Assembly (NCBI GenBank): GCA_021286965.1 | Contig: JAJTBK010000149.1 | Coordinates: 1-7,860, forward strand | Reading direction: 5' to 3' | Source: Comamonadaceae bacterium | GTDB taxonomy: Bacteria; Pseudomonadota; Gammaproteobacteria; Burkholderiales; Burkholderiaceae_C | Length of the DNA stretch: 7,860 nucleotides | Shown here: in pieces, positions 1 to 5,756 of the stretch | Layout: every line of letters starts with the position of its first letter | Position numbering within the stretch: position 1 is the stretch's first letter | Made by a program: the position numbers and the translations under genes | Notes under the pieces: model-generated | Seen by the model: the letters and a program-made list of their open reading frames with translations, nothing else | Databases searched by the model: none | What the model was told of the DNA's origin: nothing

Positions 1-1424
1 GGCGGCATGAGGAAGTCCACCGAGCGGAACACCCCCTGCTGGAACACCGGGCGCAGCTTGGAAAACGTCAAAAAGCCCTCGTGGCCGTGGTAATGCCCCA
101 TGCCGCTGTTGCCCACGCCGCCAAAGGGCAGGGCGTGCTGGCCGGCGTGCAAGAGCGTGTCGTTGATGGTCACGCCGCCCGAGAGCGTTTGCTCCAGGTA
201 GCACTTTTGCAGCGCCTTGTCTTCGCTGAACAGGTACAGCGCCAGCGGGTGCGGCCGGTCGTTGATGTACTGCAGCACTTCCTCTTTCTTCTGGTAGCTC
301 AGGATGGGCAGCAGCGGGCCAAAAATCTCGCGCTGCATGACCTGCATCCCGTCGTGCACGTTGAGGAGCGCCACCGGCGGCATGATGCGCCGCGCCGCGT
401 CGCCCTGTTGGCCGGGGCACAGCGGCACGGCTTGGGCGCCCTGGGCCACAGCGTCTTGCAGCATGGCCTGCAGGCGGTCGTACTGGCGCTGGTCGATGAT
501 GGCGGTGTAGTCGCCGTTCAAGAGATCGGGGTAACGCTGCGCGAGGATGCGGCGGGCGTGCTCGATAAAGGCCTGCTCCTGCCCGGCGGGCAGAAACAGG
601 TAGTCCACATTGGTGCAAATCTGCCCGGCGTTGAGCATCTTCACCCACAGGATGCGTTCGGCGGCCTTCTGCAGCGGGTAGTCGGGCGCGACGATGGTGG
701 GCGACTTGCCGCCGAGCTCCAGCGTCACGGGCGTGAGGTGGGCCGCCGCGTTGGCCATGACGGCGCGGCCCGTTTGCGGCGAGCCGGTGAAGAACAGGTG
801 GTTGAACGGCAGCTGCGTGAACAGCGGCCCCAGCGGCTGGCCCGGCCCGGCGTCGTCGTCGGCCAACAGGCACACCTTATCAAGAGGGAAGTAGTTGGGC
901 AGCAGCTTTTGCAGCAAGCGCGCGGTGCGCGCGGAGTTTTCCGACATCTTCACCATGGCCCGGTTGCCCGCCGCCAGCGCGCCAATGAGGGGCTGCACCA
1001 CCATGGCGATGGGAAAGTTCCACGGCGCGACGATGCCGATCACGCCCACGGGCTGGGGCAGCACGTAGGCGCTGGCCAGTGGGTATTGGGTGATGTCCAG
1101 ATGGCGCTTTTGCTTTTTCATCCAGCGCGGCAGTTGGCGTATCGCATCCAGCGCCGCTTCCTGGCCTTGCAGCAGCTCGGTGGCCAGGGTCTCGAAGTGG
1201 CTGCGGCAGCCGAAGTCGGCATTCACCGCGTCGAGCAGCGCGGCGCGGTTCTCCACCAGCAGGCGGTGCAGGGCGCGCAGGTCGGCGCGGCGCTCGGCCA
1301 GGCTGGGGTAGCGGTGCTTGGCAAACGCCGCCTGCTGCGCAGCAAAGGCGTCGCGCAGGAGGGCAGGCAGGTGCGCGGGGATGTGGACGGCTTGCCAGGC
1401 GGCGCTGGGGGGGGTGGTGGTCAT
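1..1424 (-). CDS. Coniferyl-aldehyde-dehydrogenase-like NAD(P)+ aldehyde dehydrogenase (3' end outside window)
   Basis: Oxidises an aldehyde to the carboxylic acid with NAD(P)+ in the cytoplasm; probably the last step of the operon's oxidation route. At least 474 residues are visible and no stop is reached before the window edge. The ALDH core is clear: PWNFP with the oxyanion Asn135, the cofactor-loop FTGS at 211-214, general base Glu235 in LELGGKS, and nucleophile Cys269 in NAGQICT. A PFGGVGNSGMG motif lies near the visible C-terminus. The compact N-terminus and overall sequence resemble coniferyl aldehyde dehydrogenases (CalB type, close to class 3 ALDHs). The residues after the nucleophile (TNVDY) differ from the APDY I recall for CalB proteins, so the substrate is uncertain. 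The start is set by AAAGGA five bases upstream and by the ATGA overlap with the SDR stop. A long open frame on the opposite strand is only a shadow. The ALDH call is near certain; the coniferyl specificity is inference. Confidence 0.93.
   Translation of the reverse strand, partial: MTTTPPSAAWQAVHIPAHLPALLRDAFAAQQAAFAKHRYPSLAERRADLRALHRLLVENRAALLDAVNADFGCRSHFETLATELLQGQEAALDAIRQLPRWMKKQKRHLDITQYPLASAYVLPQPVGVIGIVAPWNFPIAMVVQPLIGALAAGNRAMVKMSENSARTARLLQKLLPNYFPLDKVCLLADDDAGPGQPLGPLFTQLPFNHLFFTGSPQTGRAVMANAAAHLTPVTLELGGKSPTIVAPDYPLQKAAERILWVKMLNAGQICTNVDYLFLPAGQEQAFIEHARRILAQRYPDLLNGDYTAIIDQRQYDRLQAMLQDAVAQGAQAVPLCPGQQGDAARRIMPPVALLNVHDGMQVMQREIFGPLLPILSYQKKEEVLQYINDRPHPLALYLFSEDKALQKCYLEQTLSGGVTINDTLLHAGQHALPFGGVGNSGMGHYHGHEGFLTFSKLRPVFQQGVFRSVDFLMP
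1407..1414 (-). repeat. C8 homopolymer at the start of the ALDH gene
   Basis: Eight consecutive C residues on the coding strand lie within codons 4-6 of the aldehyde dehydrogenase (ACC CCC CCC), ten bases after the A of its start codon. A gain or loss of one base would shift the frame almost from the beginning. It may simply reflect proline codons in a GC-rich genome. Confidence 0.9.
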
Positions 1425-2269
1425 GGCGTTCCTTTCGAGAGCCGCTCCTGGGCGCGGCGGGCAATGGCGTCGCCCACGGCGCGCGCGAGCTGCGGCGTGT
1501 GGCGCGAGAGCCAGGCGGTCAGCGCCGCCTTGGGGGTGTCGGTAATTTCAAACTCGCGCCGCGCAATGCCGCGCAAGAGCGCGGGCACCGAGACATCGAG
1601 CGTGCTGCTGCCGGCAAAGGCTTTCATCGCTGCCGAGACGGGGTGCATGGCGCGTTTTTCTGCCACCACCATGGGCGTCAGGATCTCGCCCGGGCAGCAC
1701 AGGCTCACGTCAATGCCCTGCAGCTTCATTTCATAGCGCAGCGCCTCGGCCAGGCCGCGCACACCGAACTTGGAGGCGCAATACGCCGTGTAGCCAAAGT
1801 TGCCCGTCAGCGCCGCCAGCGAGGCGATGAAGGCGATCTGGCTGCCCGGCTGCATCTGCGGCAGCACGGCGGCGGCAAAGTGGCGCGAGCCTTTGAGGTT
1901 GACGTCGATCACATGCTCAAAGTCCTGCGCCGACGACGTTTGCAAAGGCCCGTTGTGCAGCACGCCGGCGCTGTGGATGGCGAGATCGGGTGCGCCCAGC
2001 TCGCGCACTGCCTGTGCCACGGCGGCTTCGATGGCAGGGGCATTGGCGACGTCGGCGCGGTAGCAGGCAAAGCGCTGCTCCGGCTGGCGTGCGGCGGCGC
2101 GCAGCGCGGCGAGCACGGCGCGCGCATCCGAGCGGTTGAAGAGGGCCAGGCTCGCGCCCTCGGCCGCCAGGCGCTGCGCCATGTCGCGGCCGATGCCGCT
2201 GCTGGCGCCGGTGAGGAAGACGGTGCGCGGCGCGCCGTGCTTCCAGGGGTAGGTGCTGCCGGTGCTCAT
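1421..2269 (-). CDS. Short-chain dehydrogenase/reductase (SDR), classical type
   Basis: NAD(P)-dependent oxidoreductase of 282 residues, a normal length for a classical SDR. The Rossmann motif TGASSGIG is at 20-27. The catalytic tetrad is complete: Asn124 (in DVNLKG), Ser150 (in IASLAA), Tyr163 and Lys167 (YCASK). The usual NNAG motif appears as HSAG at 99-102. An Asn-Arg pair at 45-46, after the second strand, suggests NADP(H) preference; this is inference. The segment after the active site (CCPGEILTPM) and the C-terminal tail recall the 3-ketodihydrosphingosine-reductase-like branch, but I would not assign a substrate. The start ATG overlaps the TGA of the GMC gene (ATGA), and its own TGA overlaps the ALDH start in the same way, so the three genes are tightly coupled. 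It probably interconverts an alcohol and a ketone or aldehyde of the operon's substrate. Confidence 0.95.
   Translation of the reverse strand: MSTGSTYPWKHGAPRTVFLTGASSGIGRDMAQRLAAEGASLALFNRSDARAVLAALRAAARQPEQRFACYRADVANAPAIEAAVAQAVRELGAPDLAIHSAGVLHNGPLQTSSAQDFEHVIDVNLKGSRHFAAAVLPQMQPGSQIAFIASLAALTGNFGYTAYCASKFGVRGLAEALRYEMKLQGIDVSLCCPGEILTPMVVAEKRAMHPVSAAMKAFAGSSTLDVSVPALLRGIARREFEITDTPKAALTAWLSRHTPQLARAVGDAIARRAQERLSKGTP
1430..1435 (-). promoter_or_regulatory. Ribosome binding site of the ALDH gene
   Basis: AAAGGA on the minus strand, five bases before the ATG at 1424. It lies inside the last codons of the upstream SDR gene, which fits translational coupling. Confidence 0.7.
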
Positions 2270-3876
2270 CGCCAGTCCTCGCGCAGCAGGTCGGCGCCCT
2301 TTTCGCCCACCATGTAGCTGGGCGCGGTGGTGTTGCCGCCGGGAATGTCGGGGAAGATGGAGCTGTCGATCACGCGCAGGCCCGAGAGGCCGTGCACGCG
2401 CAGGCGCGCATCGACCACGCTGTCCGTGGCGCTTGGCCCCATGCGGCAGCTGCTGGTGGGGTGGTAGTTGGTGCCGGCCACGTTGCGGCAGAACTGGGCG
2501 TAGTCCTCGTCGCTGCGGCAGTGGGCGGTGCGCAGGTCGGCCTTGACGCGCGCTTTCATCGTCGGCGTGTCGTACACCTGGAGCACGCGGCGCACGCCGG
2601 CCACCATGGTGGCCAGGTCGTCCGGGTGCGAGAAATAGCGGTAGTCGATGGCGGGCGCATCCTCCCAGCGGGGGCTGGCAATTTGCACGCTGCCCCGGCT
2701 TTTGGGGTGCAGCAGCAGCACGTGGGTGGACAGGCCGTGCTTGGCGTAGATGTCGCGCCCGTGGTCCATGGCCAGGGCGATGACGAATTCGTACTGGATC
2801 TCGGGCAGGGGCGAATTGGGTGCCAGGCGCATGAAGCCCGTGACCTCGGCAAAGTTGGTGGTGCACATGCCCCGGCGCTCCTGCCGCCAGCGGCGCATGG
2901 CGCGCCACAGGTTGACCGCGCCGGTGGGCGAGATGCCGACCAGATTCGGGTCGCCCGGAATGTGGTGGCCCAGGATCACGTCCAGGTGGTCTTGCAAATG
3001 CTGGCCCACGGCCGGCAGGTGCGCCACCTGCGCAATGCCCAGGCGCTGCAGCAGTGCGCCATCGCCCACGCCCGAGAGCTGCAGCAGCTTGGCCGAGAGC
3101 AGGCCGCCGCTGCTCACAATCACCTCTTTGCGCGCGCGGATCTGGCGTTTTTGCCCCGCCTGCACCACCTCCACGCCCACGGCACGCGTTCCCTCGAACA
3201 GGATGCGCGTGGCCGGGCTGTCGCACTGCAGCTGCAGGTTGGGGCGTTGGCCCAGGTGCGGCAGGATGTAGGCTTGGCCCGCGTGGTGGCGCTCGCCGCC
3301 CTTCATCATCACCTGCGTGGGGCGAAAGCCGTCTTGCGCCGCGCCGTTCAGATCCGGGTTGTAGGGCCAGCCCGCCTCCTGGCAGGCTTGGCGCAGCGTG
3401 GCGTGCCAGGGGTTGTCGGTGCGCAATTCCTCCACCCACACCGGGCCGCTATCCCCGTGCAGCGGGTCGCCGGCAAAGGTCTGGTTGTTCTCGCTTTTCT
3501 TGAAGTAGGGCAGCACGTCGCTCCAGCCCCAGCCGGGATTGCCGGCGGCGGCCCAGCGGTCGTAGTCGAGCGGGTTGCCGCGCATGTACATCAGCATGTT
3601 CAGCGACGTGCCCCCGCCCAGGCCGCGCCCGAGCGGGTTGTACGACACGCGCCCGTTCAGGCCGGGGTCGGGCAGGCTGTTGAAGCCCCAGTTGTAGGCG
3701 CTGGCCTTGGTGCCGTAGGCGAGCGCGCCGAGTGCGGCGTTGCTGCCCAGCAGCCCTTGGCGCTGGCCTGGCCCGGCTTCGAGCAGCAGCACGTTGTGGC
3801 GCGGGTCTTCGGACAGCCGCGAGGCTACGGCGCAACCGGCGGGGCCGGAGCCGATGACGATGAAGTCGTAATCCAT
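2266..3876 (-). CDS. GMC-family FAD-dependent alcohol dehydrogenase (choline dehydrogenase-like)
   Basis: Flavoenzyme of 536 residues, the usual size for bacterial GMC alcohol dehydrogenases such as BetA and AlkJ. It oxidises a primary or secondary alcohol and likely passes electrons to the respiratory chain. The N-terminal ADP-binding fold shows GSGPAG at 9-14 with Glu33 ending the second strand. GMC signature 1 (GRGLGGGTSLN) begins at 83. GMC signature 2 spans 255-271 (SSGG...LQLSGVG), with Ala262 where Pro is usual. The C-terminal catalytic pair is His472 (NYHPTSSCRMG) and Asn515 (PGGNTTAPSYM). There is no signal peptide, so it is cytoplasmic or peripheral at the membrane. It is second in the operon, 61 bp after the flavoprotein gene, and overlaps the SDR by four bases. 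The family call is firm. The substrate is unknown; products could feed the downstream SDR and ALDH. Confidence 0.96.
   Translation of the reverse strand: MDYDFIVIGSGPAGCAVASRLSEDPRHNVLLLEAGPGQRQGLLGSNAALGALAYGTKASAYNWGFNSLPDPGLNGRVSYNPLGRGLGGGTSLNMLMYMRGNPLDYDRWAAAGNPGWGWSDVLPYFKKSENNQTFAGDPLHGDSGPVWVEELRTDNPWHATLRQACQEAGWPYNPDLNGAAQDGFRPTQVMMKGGERHHAGQAYILPHLGQRPNLQLQCDSPATRILFEGTRAVGVEVVQAGQKRQIRARKEVIVSSGGLLSAKLLQLSGVGDGALLQRLGIAQVAHLPAVGQHLQDHLDVILGHHIPGDPNLVGISPTGAVNLWRAMRRWRQERRGMCTTNFAEVTGFMRLAPNSPLPEIQYEFVIALAMDHGRDIYAKHGLSTHVLLLHPKSRGSVQIASPRWEDAPAIDYRYFSHPDDLATMVAGVRRVLQVYDTPTMKARVKADLRTAHCRSDEDYAQFCRNVAGTNYHPTSSCRMGPSATDSVVDARLRVHGLSGLRVIDSSIFPDIPGGNTTAPSYMVGEKGADLLREDWR
2276..2280 (-). 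promoter_or_regulatory. Ribosome binding site of the SDR gene
   Basis: GAGGA on the minus strand, six bases before the ATG at 2269 and inside the end of the GMC gene. It supports the ATGA-overlapping start rather than a longer upstream frame. Confidence 0.6.
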
Positions 3877-3881
3877 TGTTG

Positions 3882-3887
3882 CTCCTT
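3882..3887 (-). promoter_or_regulatory. Ribosome binding site of the GMC gene
   Basis: AAGGAG on the minus strand, five bases before the ATG at 3876: a strong, well-spaced site that fixes the start, just before the FAD-binding GSGPAG motif. Confidence 0.8.
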
Positions 3888-3892
3888 GTTTT

Positions 3893-3930
3893 GTAGCTGC
3901 TTGCGCTTTATGGATGGGCGCTAGAGCCGT
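3893..3930. repeat. Candidate Comamonadaceae-type intergenic hairpin repeat
   Basis: This fills most of the 61-bp gap between the flavoprotein and GMC genes. On the plus strand, CTTGCGC at 3900-3906 and GCGCTAG at 3918-3924 form a 7-bp stem with one mismatch around an 11-base loop (TTTATGGATGG). From memory, the pattern AGCTGCTnGCGCTT-TGGATnnGCGCTAGAG recurs between genes in Acidovorax and relatives. On the plus strand it is followed by a T6 run, so it looks terminator-like in that direction, but no plus-strand gene precedes it. In the operon's direction there is no U-run. Only one copy is present in the window, so repeat status rests on recollection. Confidence 0.55.
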
Positions 3931-3937
3931 TTTTTAT

Positions 3938-5551
3938 TCAATATTTACCGCTGCCAATGTGCCGCGCCGCCGCCCGTGCCGTGAGGATGCAGCCGGGCAA
4001 AAACGTGCCCTCCAGCGAGCGCTTGCCGCTGGCGCCGCCGCCGCCAAAGCCCGCCGCCTCGCCCACGCAGTACAGGCCGTCGATGGCGCTGCCTGCGGCA
4101 TCGAGCACGCGGCTGTGCAAATCGGTCTGCAGCCCGCCCAGGCTTTTGCGCGTGATGAGCTGGGTGTGGATGGCGATGAACGGCCCCGCACCCGGCTGCT
4201 GCAGCGGCGCGGGTTTGCAGGTGCGCAGGCTGTCGGGGCGCCACTGGCGCGCCTGCAGGATGCGGCGCACCTGGGCGTCGTCCTCGGGCTTGCCGCCGCC
4301 GCTGAAATGCGCGTCAAAGGCGTTCGCCGTGGCCTGCAGCACGGCGGGCTGGACGTCGTGCGAGGCGGTGAGCGCGTTCATCCGGCCCGCGAGCTCGGCC
4401 AGCGTGTCGGCGACGATGAAATGCGGGCTCTGCGCCGCCATCTGGTCCACCAGGCGGTGGTTGCCCAGCAGCGTTTCCTTGACAAAGCGCAGGAACTGCC
4501 GGTCGCGGATGCGCGGGTTGTGCTCGGCGCCGGAGACGGCAAATTCCTTGAGCGCAATGCGCCGGTTTAAAAGCTGCCAGGTCCAGGGCTTTTCCTGCGC
4601 GGCCACCTGCTGGCACAGCCAGTGGGTGTCGAAGCCCGTCACCAGCGGCTCGGGCCCGATGCGCTCGCCCCGGTGGTTCAGCCACAGCGCCGACTTGCAC
4701 GGAATGAGCGACAGCCCATGGCCCGGGAAATGCGGGAACGGGTGCGGAATGCCGGCGGCGTAGTTCCACATCTCGCCCGCGTGCGTGATCTGCGCGCCCA
4801 CATGCTCGGCCGCCCAGTGGTGCATACGCCCGTCGGCAAACGGGTGCGCGCCGTTGAGCATGGTGGCGGGCATCGGCCGGCCTTGAGGCCAGTTGCGCCG
4901 CACCTCCGCGTGGCTGCCGTTGATGCCGCCCATGGCCAGCACCACGGTGGGGGCGGCAAGGCGCACTTCGCGCCCCGTGGCCTCATCGACCGCCACCGCG
5001 CCCGAGAGCCTGCCGCCGGTGTGCTCCAGCTTCGTCACGCGGTGGCCGTGCAGCAGCGTCAGACGCCCGCCCTGGCCAGCGGCGCGCATCTGCTCGATCA
5101 GGCGCAGCGTCATGAAGCGCGAGGTGCCCCAGACGATGTGGTAGCGCGCCACGCTGTTGCCGTCGCCGTTCATGCCGCGCTCGACCAGGTTGACGGCGGG
5201 CATGAAGCTGATGCCTTCTTTCAATAGCCAGTCGTACACCTGCGCCCGTGACTGCTCGACGTAATAGCGCGCCCATTGCTGGGGGTGGGTGTCGGTGGGG
5301 TCGAGCTCGCCAAAGCGCTGCCAATCGGCGAGCGCGCGTTCGGGCGAGTCGGCAATCTTCATCTTCGCCTGCAAGGGCGTGCCCACCAGCGCCATGCCGC
5401 CAAAGGCCCACAGGGCCAGGCCGCCCAGGCGCTCGGGCTGGTCGCGGTCGACGAGCGCCACGCGCTGGCCCGCGCGCAGTAATTCGAGCGCGGTGACGAT
5501 GCCCGCCAGCCCGCCGCCGATGACCAGGGTGTCTGTTTTGATATCTGCCAT
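3938..5551 (-). CDS. FAD-binding dehydrogenase, fumarate reductase/3-ketosteroid dehydrogenase-like
   Basis: Flavoprotein of 537 residues in the FAD_binding_2 class, close to the uncharacterised 'putative FAD-binding dehydrogenase' group of about 550 residues. The FAD dinucleotide fold begins at once: VIGGGLAG with glycines at 12, 13, 14 and 17, and Asp35 at the end of the second strand. The C-terminal FAD-contacting segment is GEAAGFGGGG at 497-506, followed by EGTFLPGC at 514-521, typical of succinate dehydrogenase/fumarate reductase and KstD-like proteins. Such enzymes add or remove a C=C bond next to a carbonyl. The frame remains open upstream to 5917, but ATG at 5551 is preferred because the FAD motif follows directly and AGGAGA lies upstream; the extension has no recognisable sequence. 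It is the first gene of the operon and is divergent from the methyltransferase. The substrate is unknown; steroid, terpenoid or alicyclic ketones are possible but unproven. Confidence 0.93.
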   Translation of the reverse strand: MADIKTDTLVIGGGLAGIVTALELLRAGQRVALVDRDQPERLGGLALWAFGGMALVGTPLQAKMKIADSPERALADWQRFGELDPTDTHPQQWARYYVEQSRAQVYDWLLKEGISFMPAVNLVERGMNGDGNSVARYHIVWGTSRFMTLRLIEQMRAAGQGGRLTLLHGHRVTKLEHTGGRLSGAVAVDEATGREVRLAAPTVVLAMGGINGSHAEVRRNWPQGRPMPATMLNGAHPFADGRMHHWAAEHVGAQITHAGEMWNYAAGIPHPFPHFPGHGLSLIPCKSALWLNHRGERIGPEPLVTGFDTHWLCQQVAAQEKPWTWQLLNRRIALKEFAVSGAEHNPRIRDRQFLRFVKETLLGNHRLVDQMAAQSPHFIVADTLAELAGRMNALTASHDVQPAVLQATANAFDAHFSGGGKPEDDAQVRRILQARQWRPDSLRTCKPAPLQQPGAGPFIAIHTQLITRKSLGGLQTDLHSRVLDAAGSAIDGLYCVGEAAGFGGGGASGKRSLEGTFLPGCILTARAAARHIGSGKY

Positions 5552-5560
5552 GTCCGGTTG

Positions 5561-5566
5561 TCTCCT
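5561..5566 (-). promoter_or_regulatory. Ribosome binding site of the FAD dehydrogenase gene
   Basis: AGGAGA on the minus strand, about nine bases before the ATG at 5551: good sequence, slightly long spacing. It supports this start over longer versions of the open frame. Confidence 0.6.
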
Positions 5567-5705
5567 GGGGGGACGATAGCGACAGATGAGGAAGATCGAT
5601 TGATTTTGAAAGACGGGATAATTGACTTTACAGGCCGATTTTTGCCTGCGGCATGGCGGGACGCTGACGCTAGACTCCCAACGCGCAAGCGAAAGAACAC
5701 CGTGA

Positions 5706-5731
5706 CGGTGGCCTGAGAGACTGAGCCACCG
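5706..5731 (+). promoter_or_regulatory. Inverted repeat in the methyltransferase leader
   Basis: CGGTGGC at 5706-5712 and GCCACCG at 5725-5731 form a perfect 7-bp inverted repeat with a 12-base spacer. The spacer and right arm contain two direct CTGAG copies (5713-5717, 5721-5725). It ends about ten bases before the methyltransferase ribosome binding site, so it could be an operator or an mRNA hairpin. Function is inferred from position only. Confidence 0.4.
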
Positions 5732-5756
5732 CACCAAGCAAGGATGGATGGGCGCA

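Larger units (their letters stand above)
5552..5756. other. Divergent intergenic region between catabolic operon and methyltransferase
   Basis: About 205 bp that must hold the start signals for both the leftward operon and the rightward methyltransferase. It is less GC-rich around 5590-5645. A TTGACT hexamer at 5622-5627 looks like a -35 box for the plus strand, but nothing resembling a -10 box follows at the right spacing. No transcription factor gene or RNA gene is visible. Confidence 0.6.

Noticed and set aside
81..1736. Long plus-strand open frame (551 codons) opposite the ALDH and SDR genes
   Set aside because: It has no recognisable domain, while the minus strand carries complete ALDH and SDR motifs. 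Long antisense open frames are common in GC-rich genes.
1421..3439. A 672-residue minus-strand frame running into the SDR, suggesting a fusion
   Set aside because: The extra N-terminal part is an out-of-frame shadow of the GMC gene. The SDR has its own ATG, ribosome binding site and normal length.
2392..3924. Plus-strand open frame of 510 codons opposite the GMC gene
   Set aside because: Low-complexity sequence rich in Ala, His, Val and Gln with no motifs; it mirrors the codon bias of the GMC gene.
5622..5650. Sigma-70 promoter starting at TTGACT
   Set aside because: The -35-like hexamer is good, but no -10-like hexamer occurs 16-18 bases downstream.
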